Of a DNA stretch of 6,866 bases, positions 1 to 5,685 are shown piece after piece. The notes beneath the pieces are model-generated. The model saw nothing but the letters and a program-made list of their open reading frames with translations, was not told the DNA's origin and ran no database searches. Location of the stretch: the NCBI GenBank assembly GCA_947627525.1, contig CANQWJ010000066.1, positions 1 to 6,866 of the forward strand, read 5' to 3'. Position 1 is the first letter of the stretch. Each line of letters starts with the position of its first letter. Origin of the DNA: an uncultured Bacilli bacterium. Its GTDB lineage: Bacteria; Bacillota_I; Bacilli_A; RF39; UBA660. A program made the position numbers and the translations under genes.

Positions 1-29
1 AGCAAGAAAAAAAGAGAGAATACTCTCTT
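1..29 (-). terminator. Intrinsic terminator of the uppS-cdsA-rseP operon
   Basis: On the minus strand a perfect 7-bp stem (AAGAGAG / CTCTCTT, positions 12-18 with 23-29) closes a 4-base loop and is followed by a short T-run (complement of 7-11). The rseP stop codon (28-30) lies in the upstream arm. It closes the operon, so genes that follow rasP in B. subtilis (proS, polC) would not be in this transcript. Confidence 0.8.
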
Positions 30-1122
30 ATTTAAATAACAATGTAAAGATATCATGCCCAGTAACATAAATAGCAAGTAACATTATGAGAATAAAACCA
101 ATGGTATTGATGAGATTCTCTGTTTCAGCCTTTACTGGTTTTCCACGCACCTTTTCAATTAGAAGTAAGAAGATACGTCCTCCATCAAAAGCAGGGAAAG
201 GAATTAAATTTAAAACACCAACATTGATACTCAAAAGAGCTGTCAAAAGTAATAAATTAACATATACTTGTTCTTTACCTTCCCCAACATAAGAGTATAT
301 TCCAACTGGTCCACTCAAACTATTAATGCTTACGCCACCGGTAAATAAGTTACCAAGAACGACAAACATTTGACGAAAAATTGCTCCAGCTTTTTGAAAA
401 CTATATCTTAATGCTGGTAAAAATCCCTTTTCAATTTTCTCAGTTTTAAATTCAAGACCATAACGATAAACTTCAACTTCTTCATCTTCAACTTTTTCTT
501 TAACTTTAATTGGTTCAATTGTATATTTCTTTATTTGGGTAGTGTCATCGTCAATAGTACTTTCAATCTTTAAATCAAGTGGTGTTCCTTCTTTATTTAA
601 TGTTATATATAATTGAACATCATCAATTGTCTTTGTCTCATGACCATTTACTTCTAATATCTTTGATCCTTCTGTAATACCAGCTTCCGCAACGGGATAA
701 TTTTCTGTAACACCACTAATAACGGGATCCATTGTTGGCGCACCATGAATTAATGCTGCCAAAAACAAAAGAATATAAGCCAAAATAAAGTTATTACCAG
801 CTCCAAAGAAAAGAATCAAAAATCTTTGCCAAATGGGTTTAGCGAATAATTTTCTATTTTTAGGAATCTTTTTTCCTTTATCATCAGTCTCTTCACCATC
901 TTCACCAGCTAAAGAACAAAAGCCACCAATTGGTACAGCTCTTATTGAATATTCTGTTTCTTTCTTCTTGCGACTAAAAATTTTAGGACCCATTCCAATC
1001 GCAAATTCATGAACATAAACACCAAACTTTTTCGAAAAGATAAAATGTCCAAATTCGTGAACTAAAATTATAACTCCTAATATTAATATAAATAATAATA
1101 ATGTAATTAATCCATTCATCAT
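28..1122 (-). CDS. rseP: Site-2 intramembrane zinc metalloprotease, RseP/RasP family
   Basis: 364-residue membrane protease of the M50/S2P family, which cleaves membrane-embedded anti-sigma factors and remnant signal peptides within the bilayer. The zinc site is visible as HEFGH (H22, E23, H26) in the first membrane segment and as NLIPFPAFDGG (305-315, Asp313 the third ligand) near the C-terminus. A PDZ-like region lies at about 127-205, the family motif LSGPVGI at 269-275, and hydrophobic segments near 5-25, 100-126, 287-307 and 340-356. The usual GPxxNF motif after the second membrane segment reads GAGNNF (107-112). At 364 residues it is somewhat shorter than B. subtilis RasP (about 420). 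The first of two adjacent ATGs is chosen because it overlaps the cdsA stop by 4 bases and follows a GGTGA site. It is the last gene of the uppS-cdsA-rseP operon. The family call is firm; substrates are unknown. Confidence 0.95.
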   Translation of the reverse strand: MMNGLITLLLFILILGVIILVHEFGHFIFSKKFGVYVHEFAIGMGPKIFSRKKKETEYSIRAVPIGGFCSLAGEDGEETDDKGKKIPKNRKLFAKPIWQRFLILFFGAGNNFILAYILLFLAALIHGAPTMDPVISGVTENYPVAEAGITEGSKILEVNGHETKTIDDVQLYITLNKEGTPLDLKIESTIDDDTTQIKKYTIEPIKVKEKVEDEEVEVYRYGLEFKTEKIEKGFLPALRYSFQKAGAIFRQMFVVLGNLFTGGVSINSLSGPVGIYSYVGEGKEQVYVNLLLLTALLSINVGVLNLIPFPAFDGGRIFLLLIEKVRGKPVKAETENLINTIGFILIMLLAIYVTGHDIFTLLFK

Positions 1123-1919
1123 AATATCACCAAAAACAATAAGAATCCTAATACGACAAATACAGCACTATCAAGACGATCTAAAATACCACCATGTCCT
1201 GGAAATAAATTAGAGAAGTCTTTAATGCCATAATGTCTTTTAATAGCTGAAAATACCAAATCACCTAATTGTCCAATAATTGTAAGACAAAGTGTTACAA
1301 ATGTTACAACTAAGACACTCGCATTCGTCTCAACTACTGTATAGAAGAAAACACTTCCACACAATGTTCCAAAAATGGAACCACCAATAGCACCCTCCCA
1401 AGTCTTTTTAGGAGATATCTTAGGAGAACATTTATGTTTACCAATAAGATTTCCTGTTATAAAAGCAAAAGTATCGGTAACACAAGTAATAATAAAAATA
1501 TAAATAATATATAGTAAACTATAGTTTCTAATTAATATTAACAAATTCATCGTAAGGCCAATGAAGACCGTCGCTCCAACTAAGAACAAAGCATCTTCAA
1601 CATTATAACTTTTGTCATCATTGACAAAGATAATTGGTAAAAGAAATAAAAAGATCATAAAAGCTACTAACCTATAGTCAACCTCACAAATTAAGTACGT
1701 CGACGTATAATTATTAAGAGTTAAGAAGCCCACTAAGACATAAGCAAATAATTCCATTATAAATGGTAGCTCTTTACTTTTTCTACGCACTTTAAATATT
1801 TCATGTAATCCTAATAAAGATATTAAAAGAATTAACAAAGAAAATGGTAATTTACCAATAATTAATAATGGTAAAAATATGAGTAACATCACAAAAGCAC
1901 TAATTATTCTACTTTTCAT
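1119..1919 (-). CDS. cdsA: Phosphatidate cytidylyltransferase (CDP-diglyceride synthase)
   Basis: 266-residue integral membrane enzyme that makes CDP-diacylglycerol from phosphatidic acid and CTP, the branch point to phosphatidylglycerol and cardiolipin. The CDP-diglyceride synthase signature is complete at 224-250: S-A-I-K-R, then K-D, then P-G-H-G-G-I-L-D-R-L-D. The upstream conserved SPKKTWEG (169-176) and TDTFAF (148-153) blocks are also present. About eight hydrophobic segments span the protein, and the length matches B. subtilis CdsA (269). Its GGAGG ribosome site is formed by the last two Gly codons of uppS, whose stop is 2 bases upstream of this ATG, and its own TGA overlaps the rseP start. 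All three genes therefore look translationally coupled. In B. subtilis dxr lies between cdsA and rasP; it is absent here. Confidence 0.97.
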   Translation of the reverse strand: MKSRIISAFVMLLIFLPLLIIGKLPFSLLILLISLLGLHEIFKVRRKSKELPFIMELFAYVLVGFLTLNNYTSTYLICEVDYRLVAFMIFLFLLPIIFVNDDKSYNVEDALFLVGATVFIGLTMNLLILIRNYSLLYIIYIFIITCVTDTFAFITGNLIGKHKCSPKISPKKTWEGAIGGSIFGTLCGSVFFYTVVETNASVLVVTFVTLCLTIIGQLGDLVFSAIKRHYGIKDFSNLFPGHGGILDRLDSAVFVVLGFLLFLVIL

Positions 1920-1921
1920 AA

Positions 1922-2614
1922 CTAACCTCCAAACCTTCTCTTTCTTTTATTATATTCTGAAATAGCTAAATCATATTCTTTTTCTGTAAAATCGGGAAAA
2001 TAAACATTAGTAAAATATAATTCACTGTATGCTAACTGATAAAGCATAAAATTACTAATGCGCTCTTCCCCGCTCGTTCTAATCAAAAAGTCAATTGGTG
2101 GTAAATCATTATAGAGATAATGATTAAAATCTATTTTATCTAAATCAACTTTACCTTCTTTATAGTCCATTGCTATTTTTTTACAAGCATCTTCTATTTC
2201 TCTTTGGCCTCCATAGTTAAGACAGACATTTAAAATACCATTTTTACCATTCTTTGTTTTTTCTTCAATGTCATCAATTGTTTTGATAACATCCGAACGA
2301 AGATTATCACGACTACCTGATACGACAACTTTTATGCCATTATCAACAAATTTTTGATAAGTTGACTTAAAGCTCTTTATCAATAAATCCATCAAATACG
2401 TAACTTCTTCTTCACTTCTTTTAAAGTTCTCTGTTGAAAAGGCAAAAACACTTAGTACTTTAACTCCTGTTTTAAAAATGTGCATTCCTGTTTTTTCTAA
2501 TGTTTTACTTCCTTCTAAATGACCAAGACTAGGATTCTTTCCTCTTTCTTTGGCCCATCGACGATTACCATCCATGATGATAGCAACGTGATTAGGAACT
2601 TCATTTTCTTTCAT
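1922..2614 (-). CDS. uppS: Isoprenyl (undecaprenyl) diphosphate synthase
   Basis: 230-residue cytosolic cis-prenyltransferase that condenses isopentenyl diphosphate onto farnesyl diphosphate to make the C55 lipid carrier for peptidoglycan and other wall polymers. Hallmarks are MDGNRRWA (14-21, catalytic Asp15 and the phosphate-binding Gly-Asn-Arg), GHLEG (31-35), FSTENFKR (59-66), LNYGGQREI (132-140) and RTSGEERISNF (179-189) followed by Glu198 in SELYF. It is slightly shorter than the B. subtilis enzyme (260), mostly because the N-terminus before the Asp motif is only 13 residues. The start is supported by an AGGTGATGAG ribosome site just upstream. It is the first gene of uppS-cdsA-rseP with its own promoter; frr, the common upstream partner, is not adjacent. 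The undecaprenyl product length is inferred from the family. Confidence 0.95.
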   Translation of the reverse strand: MKENEVPNHVAIIMDGNRRWAKERGKNPSLGHLEGSKTLEKTGMHIFKTGVKVLSVFAFSTENFKRSEEEVTYLMDLLIKSFKSTYQKFVDNGIKVVVSGSRDNLRSDVIKTIDDIEEKTKNGKNGILNVCLNYGGQREIEDACKKIAMDYKEGKVDLDKIDFNHYLYNDLPPIDFLIRTSGEERISNFMLYQLAYSELYFTNVYFPDFTEKEYDLAISEYNKRKRRFGG

Positions 2615-2633
2615 CTCATCACCTATACTAAAT

Positions 2634-2662
2634 ATTATAATATATTTTTATAGTTACAACAA
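2634..2662 (-). promoter_or_regulatory. Sigma-A-type promoter for uppS-cdsA-rseP
   Basis: The minus strand carries a perfect TATAAT (complement of 2634-2639). Seventeen bases upstream is TTGTTG (complement of 2657-2662), which matches only the TTG half of the -35 consensus. Initiation would fall near 2627, giving a leader of about 13 bases that just includes the AGGTGA ribosome site. It sits between the preceding terminator and the uppS start. Confidence 0.65.
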
Positions 2663-2663
2663 T

Positions 2664-2697
2664 AAAAAAGAATTGATTTATTTAATTTTATCAATTC
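2664..2697 (-). terminator. Intrinsic terminator of the laccase-domain gene
   Basis: Minus-strand stem GAATTGAT / ATCAATTC (2690-2697 with 2670-2677), 8 bp, with a 12-base A/T loop, followed by six T's (complement of 2664-2669). The stop codon TGA of the laccase-domain gene (2691-2693) is part of the stem. The stem is AT-rich, so strength is uncertain, but position and T-tract are typical. Confidence 0.75.
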
Positions 2698-3485
2698 CTA
2701 TATTTTATTAATTGTTTATCTTCATAATAAGCACCTACTAAATTACGACCACGCTTCATTTTAGACCCTAAATCAGTAAAATAAGCATCATTTTTTAAGG
2801 TATTATCTGTATTCCAAATAATTCTTTCTCTTAGAACACCAACTGACGTCAACTGATCCGTTATCGCACGATGAAAGTCGACATAATAATATTTTGTTAA
2901 ATCATTAGAATTGGCTAGTTTAACACTATTCTTCCAAAGTTCTTCACGTCTAGCAAATTCAGGCCAATTGTAATATTTAAAATTCTTACCGACACAAGCT
3001 CCAATATAAACTTTAATATCTTTAGGAGTTGTTTGAAACTCTTCATTTAAGACGCTAACAATTGCCATCGGTAAAGCCCGATTAATTGCCCAACCATCAC
3101 ACCTGGCCATTGCTGTTACTCCACTCTTACTATCTTCAATTACAACAACGGGATTATCAGCAGTAGTAGAACCAATTAATACCCCTTCTATTTCTCTAGT
3201 CAAAATTAGAATAGTTTCTTTAAAATTACATCCTGAGCCATTTGCATTATCTTTTGTTATGATATGATAATCATTTCTTCCCGTTTGTCCAAGCGCAAGA
3301 AACATTTTTTCCGGATTAAAGCCCCGATTGTACGCTAGTAGTTCTTTTCTTCGCATTAAGTCTAGTGCTCTTTTTTCTTTGCTACTAGTTCGGGGATAAA
3401 ATCTACTTGATTCGGACATTATTCCATATTTATTACCGGTATTGACAATTTTTACTTCATCTAATTGATCAAATACTTTAATCAT
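2691..3485 (-). CDS. Divergent YfiH/PgeF family (laccase-domain) protein, probably without the metal site
   Basis: 264-residue protein that aligns by motif order with the multicopper-polyphenol-oxidase/YfiH (PgeF, YlmD) family, whose members include purine nucleoside phosphorylases and a peptidoglycan-editing factor. Family landmarks: QT at 67-68, TTAD-PVVV at 107-115, GW at 131-132, IGACVG at 161-166, VDFHRAITDQL at 202-212, and a C-terminal GR-rich segment (246-247). The three zinc/catalytic ligands of canonical members (His of Q-x-H, Cys of TADC, His of AHAGWRG; H71, C107, H124 in E. coli YfiH) appear replaced by Gly69, Asn111 and Arg128/Cys129. The rest of the fold, including about 260 residues of length, looks intact, with no frameshift. 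The start follows an AAAGGGTGA ribosome site. It is a single-gene unit between a perfect consensus promoter and its own terminator. Family membership is likely; the enzymatic activity of the family should not be assumed. Confidence 0.8.
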   Translation of the reverse strand: MIKVFDQLDEVKIVNTGNKYGIMSESSRFYPRTSSKEKRALDLMRRKELLAYNRGFNPEKMFLALGQTGRNDYHIITKDNANGSGCNFKETILILTREIEGVLIGSTTADNPVVVIEDSKSGVTAMARCDGWAINRALPMAIVSVLNEEFQTTPKDIKVYIGACVGKNFKYYNWPEFARREELWKNSVKLANSNDLTKYYYVDFHRAITDQLTSVGVLRERIIWNTDNTLKNDAYFTDLGSKMKRGRNLVGAYYEDKQLIKYRN

Positions 3486-3509
3486 AATATCACCCTTTTA
3501 ATGCGCACA

Positions 3510-3538
3510 ATTATATCAAAAAAATGCTTTTTTGTCAA
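3510..3538 (-). promoter_or_regulatory. Perfect consensus sigma-A promoter for the laccase-domain gene
   Basis: On the minus strand TTGACA (complement of 3533-3538) is followed after exactly 17 bases by TATAAT (complement of 3510-3515). The predicted start is near 3503, leaving a leader of roughly 18 bases with an AAAGGGTGA ribosome site. The first two T's of the -35 box are the end of the khpA terminator's T-run. Confidence 0.88.
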
Positions 3539-3558
3539 AAAAAAGACCATTTGGTCTT
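3537..3558 (-). terminator. Intrinsic terminator of rpsP-khpA
   Basis: Minus-strand stem AAGACC / GGTCTT (3553-3558 with 3543-3548), 6 bp, with a 4-base loop AAAT, followed by a run of T's (complement of 3537-3544, two of which also belong to the stem). The khpA stop codon (3557-3559) lies in the upstream arm. The T-run leads straight into TTGACA of the next promoter. Confidence 0.85.
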
Positions 3559-3805
3559 AAAAACTATCAATATTGATTTTTACTCTTTTATTATCTTTTA
3601 AATAACTACTTGCTTGAACCAAAGTTCTAATTGCATTAGCGCATCTTCCATTCTTACCAATGACACGTCCCATATCTTCACTATCAATCATAACTTGAAT
3701 TAATATTTCACTTTCATCATCAGTAGGAAATTCCTTAACGCTAACAGATTCTTTGTTCATGACAAGAGATTTAACAATCTCCTCTGTTAAAGCCACTAAA
3801 TCCAT
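3557..3805 (-). CDS. khpA: KH-domain RNA-binding protein KhpA (YlqC)
   Basis: 82-residue single-KH-domain protein, the usual size for KhpA. The RNA-binding GxxG loop is clear in VIGKNGR (48-54, G50-K51-N52-G53), flanked by beta-alpha elements (ILIQVMIDSEDMG before, CANAIRTLVQA after) as in the bacterial KhpA/YlqC family. KhpA proteins bind RNA, often as a heterodimer with KhpB/Jag, and affect cell elongation and division in Gram-positive bacteria. It starts 2 bases after the rpsP stop, so it is co-transcribed and probably translationally coupled; a purine-rich AGGAAG in the rpsP tail could serve as the ribosome site. In many Bacillota rimM, trmD and rplS follow; here a terminator ends the unit instead. 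Confidence 0.94.
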   Translation of the reverse strand: MDLVALTEEIVKSLVMNKESVSVKEFPTDDESEILIQVMIDSEDMGRVIGKNGRCANAIRTLVQASSYLKDNKRVKINIDSF

Positions 3806-3807
3806 AA

Positions 3808-4176
3808 TTATTCAGCTTCCTTTTTAGTTGCTTTTTTAGTAGTTGTTTTCTTAGCTGGAGCTTTTTTAGGAGCAACTTCTTTTTTAGATTTTGCTTCTTT
3901 TTTGACCTTAGTTGCCTTTGATTCAGCAAACTTTTTCATAATTCCAGCTTCACTAAATAGATTTCTAACAGTATCAGTTGGTTCAGCACCATTCTTTAAC
4001 CATTTCATTGCTACTTCTTCTTGAATATTTACAGTAGCAGGAGTAGTTAAAGGATTATAAGTTCCAACTAATTCAATGTATTGTCCATCTCTTGGACGTC
4101 TAGAGTCACTTGCAACAATACGATATACAGGTTTCTTTTTAGCACCCATTCTTGTCAATCTAATTTTAACTGCCAT
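3808..4176 (-). CDS. rpsP: 30S ribosomal protein S16
   Basis: 122-residue S16, a small-subunit protein that binds 16S rRNA early in 30S assembly. The N-terminus is diagnostic: MAVKIRLTRMGAKKKPVYRIV, with SDSRRPRDG at 23-31, the E-x-x-G-x-YNP motif (35-42), and WLKNGAEPTDTV at 59-70. The core ends near residue 84. The remaining 38 or so residues are a low-complexity tail of Lys, Ala, Thr and Glu, making the protein about 30 residues longer than the usual 80-90. The ATG is set by the S16 N-terminus and by GGAGG (complement of 4184-4188) 7 bases upstream. It is the first gene of rpsP-khpA and has a consensus promoter with a leader of about 25 bases, which is too short for an elaborate regulatory RNA. 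Confidence 0.98.
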   Translation of the reverse strand: MAVKIRLTRMGAKKKPVYRIVASDSRRPRDGQYIELVGTYNPLTTPATVNIQEEVAMKWLKNGAEPTDTVRNLFSEAGIMKKFAESKATKVKKEAKSKKEVAPKKAPAKKTTTKKATKKEAE

Positions 4177-4207
4177 ATTTCTTCCTCCATTTCATAATTC
4201 ATTATAG

Positions 4208-4236
4208 ATTATATGTCAAAAAGAAAGAAGTGTCAA
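4208..4236 (-). promoter_or_regulatory. rpsP: Perfect consensus sigma-A promoter for rpsP-khpA
   Basis: Minus-strand TTGACA (complement of 4231-4236), 17-base spacer, TATAAT (complement of 4208-4213). The -35 hexamer lies in the downstream arm of the lipoprotein gene's terminator hairpin. A second TTGACA (4214-4219) abuts the -10 box and a second TATAAT lies at 4201-4206, so an alternative start (TTGACA, 17 bases, TATGAA at 4191-4196) is possible. The main start is expected near 4201. Confidence 0.88.
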
Positions 4237-4256
4237 CCTTTTTTTGTTAACACCTC
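4223..4256 (-). terminator. Intrinsic terminator of the lipoprotein gene
   Basis: Minus-strand 11-bp stem (4246-4256 with 4227-4237) containing two G-U pairs and an A-rich 8-base loop, followed by T's interrupted by C (TTTCTTTTT). The mirrored plus strand also has a T-run after the hairpin, so the shape could work in both directions, but no plus-strand gene is present to need it. It starts only 5 bases beyond the lipoprotein stop codon. Confidence 0.85.
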
Positions 4257-4261
4257 TTTTT

Positions 4262-5065
4262 TTATTTTTTAGATTTAGTTTTTTCTGGTTCTATTGTCTC
4301 AACTTTATAATATCCATTACGATCATATGTCTTTATTTCTTTTCTACCACTTTCATAATTTTTTACAACAGTATTATTAGCAAGAACAACAATATCACTA
4401 GAAACATCAACGCCATATGGTTCTTCATCACCTACTTGAATTAATAAACCATAAGCTGATGAAATCTCATTAGCATAAACACCACATTTTAAATAATCTT
4501 CTTCAACATATCTTCTTTCTTCAACATGACCACTAGAATGACCATAAAAACCATAGTAACTTCCTGAAATAAACGAATCATTTTGACCTTCTATTTCATT
4601 TACAGCATAATAACATACATCATCAGAAATAGGAAAACCTAACATCAAACTATTATGAATTCTATCATCCATACTATCCTGTAAAATACCATCCATATAA
4701 TCATCACTAGCAACAATACTCGTATCGGTATGAACATTATCAATATAAACTTTGACATCTTTTGGTAAGCCTTGGGTATAGACTTTAGTATAAAGTTTTT
4801 TATTATCGGTAATCGTCCACTTTCTAGCTGAATTCTCATCAAGAGAATACTCTACAACTAATTTAAAGTCCTCCCCGGGAACATCTAAAACTTGGGGCAA
4901 TATTTTTACATCTTCTCCTTGACTATCAATAACATCATATTGACTTTCAATATCAGTATCACCAACAGTGGCATCACACCCTGTCAACGTTGAACTAGAA
5001 ACAGTAAAAATAGTTCCAGCTGCCAATAAACCCGCTAATTTTCTTCTAACTTTCAAATTTTTCAT
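4262..5065 (-). CDS. Putative secreted lipoprotein of unknown function
   Basis: 267-residue protein I do not recognise. The N-terminus is a lipoprotein signal: basic MKNLKVRRK, a hydrophobic stretch (10-22), then the lipobox L27-T28-G29-C30, so the mature protein should be a lipid-anchored extracellular protein starting at Cys30. The mature part is acidic and looks beta-rich (alternating hydrophobics at 67-75, 91-97, 101-110, 203-212, 223-235). It has a Gly/Tyr-rich segment (GSYYGFYGHSSG, 168-179), two further cysteines (151, 194) that could pair, and a Lys-rich end. The ATG chosen here has GGAGG 8 bases upstream; an in-frame TTG five codons earlier overlaps that ribosome site and is rejected as the start. 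It forms its own unit between a promoter and a terminator, between cotE and rpsP. Nothing ties it to sporulation except proximity. Confidence 0.85.
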   Translation of the reverse strand: MKNLKVRRKLAGLLAAGTIFTVSSSTLTGCDATVGDTDIESQYDVIDSQGEDVKILPQVLDVPGEDFKLVVEYSLDENSARKWTITDNKKLYTKVYTQGLPKDVKVYIDNVHTDTSIVASDDYMDGILQDSMDDRIHNSLMLGFPISDDVCYYAVNEIEGQNDSFISGSYYGFYGHSSGHVEERRYVEEDYLKCGVYANEISSAYGLLIQVGDEEPYGVDVSSDIVVLANNTVVKNYESGRKEIKTYDRNGYYKVETIEPEKTKSKK

Positions 5066-5073
5066 ATTAATAA

Positions 5074-5078
5074 CCTCC
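5074..5078 (-). promoter_or_regulatory. Ribosome binding site deciding the lipoprotein start
   Basis: Minus-strand GGAGG, 8 bases upstream of the ATG at 5065. A longer in-frame reading from TTG at 5080 would place this site inside the coding region, so the downstream ATG is preferred. This also gives a normal short lipoprotein signal peptide. Confidence 0.85.
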
Positions 5079-5090
5079 AAAAATACATAT

Positions 5091-5119
5091 ATTATAACAT
5101 ATATTTTTAAAAAACAAAA
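5091..5119 (-). promoter_or_regulatory. Extended -10 promoter for the lipoprotein gene
   Basis: Minus-strand TGTTATAAT (complement of 5091-5099) is an extended -10 (TGn-TATAAT). The -35 region is poor: TTTTGT at 17-base spacing (5114-5119). Initiation near 5084 would give a leader of about 19 bases carrying the GGAGG. It lies just after the cotE terminator, so the gene can be expressed independently of cotE. Confidence 0.7.
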
Positions 5120-5140
5120 GAAAAAAGCCCTAAGACTTTT
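5110..5140 (-). terminator. Probable intrinsic terminator of cotE
   Basis: Minus-strand stem AAAAGTC / GGCTTTT (5134-5140 with 5123-5129), 7 bp with one G-U pair and a 4-base loop TTAG, followed by a T-rich tract (TTCTTTTGTTTTTT). The cotE stop codon (5130-5132) lies in the loop and downstream arm. The stem is mostly A-U, so this may be leaky. Confidence 0.65.
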
Positions 5141-5669
5141 CTTCTAAGAAATTCTCTTCGACTTCTTCATCAATTGCTTTATCTGTTTCTTCATCTAATT
5201 TTCCATCATCTAATGAATCCCATTCTTCCTCTTCTTCATCAACCGCTATTTTAACTTTGGTATTACCAACTATCTCGACACCTAATTCTTTTTCAATTGT
5301 ATAGACAATTGTTCCATCATTAATATCAGCTTGAACAACAGTTGGTTGTTTTAAACTTCTAACAACGATTTCTTCTTCACTATCAAGTTCTTCTTTGCGT
5401 GTCAATTGAACAAGCTCTTGATAATTATTAGTCGTTCTAATAACATCCGTTTTTGTATTGTCATCATATGAATACCAAACATTTATATCATAACTACCAT
5501 CAATCTTTATTTTGTCACCATCTTTTGTTCCTTTAAAGTTATGATTAATTACCCAACATCCTAGAATAGTAGTTGGTTTAACATCAGGTGTAATACTATT
5601 AGTAGTTGTAAAAGTTTTCTTTCCTTTACCAATGACAGCCTTAGTAACTATTTCTCTAAAATTTGCCAT
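5130..5669 (-). CDS. cotE: Outer spore coat morphogenetic protein CotE
   Basis: 179-residue protein with the overall pattern of B. subtilis CotE (181 residues), which assembles around the forespore and is required to build the outer coat. Matching landmarks: FREIVTKAVIGKGKK (4-18), ILGCWVINH (35-43), YDINVWYSYDDNTKT (60-74), LKQPTV (106-111), E-x-VGNTKV (132-139), then a strongly acidic tail from about 144 to the end. That tail is also a CotE trait. The context agrees: miaB-ricA-cotE has the same order as ymcB-ymcA-cotE in B. subtilis. The ATG follows GGGAGG by 6 bases. It lies behind the ricA terminator and has a candidate sigma-K-like promoter. Presence of cotE suggests the organism, or a recent ancestor, forms spores, but the window holds no other coat gene to confirm it. 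Confidence 0.92.
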   Translation of the reverse strand: MANFREIVTKAVIGKGKKTFTTTNSITPDVKPTTILGCWVINHNFKGTKDGDKIKIDGSYDINVWYSYDDNTKTDVIRTTNNYQELVQLTRKEELDSEEEIVVRSLKQPTVVQADINDGTIVYTIEKELGVEIVGNTKVKIAVDEEEEEWDSLDDGKLDEETDKAIDEEVEENFLEEKS

Positions 5670-5685
5670 ATAATTCCTCCCATTC

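Noticed and set aside
86..292. Plus-strand open frame of 68 codons
   Set aside because: It lies entirely opposite the 3' part of rseP, which has clear zinc-site motifs on the minus strand. It has no ribosome site or recognisable protein.
4177..4207. Regulatory leader RNA (S16 autoregulation or riboswitch) before rpsP
   Set aside because: The predicted leader is only about 25 bases, too short for a folded regulator. The only hairpin nearby is the upstream terminator, which lies before the transcription start.
4244..4444. Plus-strand open frame of 66 codons rich in Phe and Ile
   Set aside because: It is antisense to the terminator and 3' end of the lipoprotein gene; the Phe/Ile bias is just the complement of Lys/Glu/Asn codons. 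It starts inside a hairpin.
4645..4842. Minus-strand open frame of 65 codons inside the lipoprotein gene
   Set aside because: It is an out-of-frame shadow of a gene with a signal peptide, ribosome site and promoter, and it has no ribosome site of its own.
5066..5080. Five-codon N-terminal extension of the lipoprotein from a TTG start
   Set aside because: The extension is encoded by the GGAGG ribosome site itself. The downstream ATG has ideal spacing and gives a normal signal peptide.
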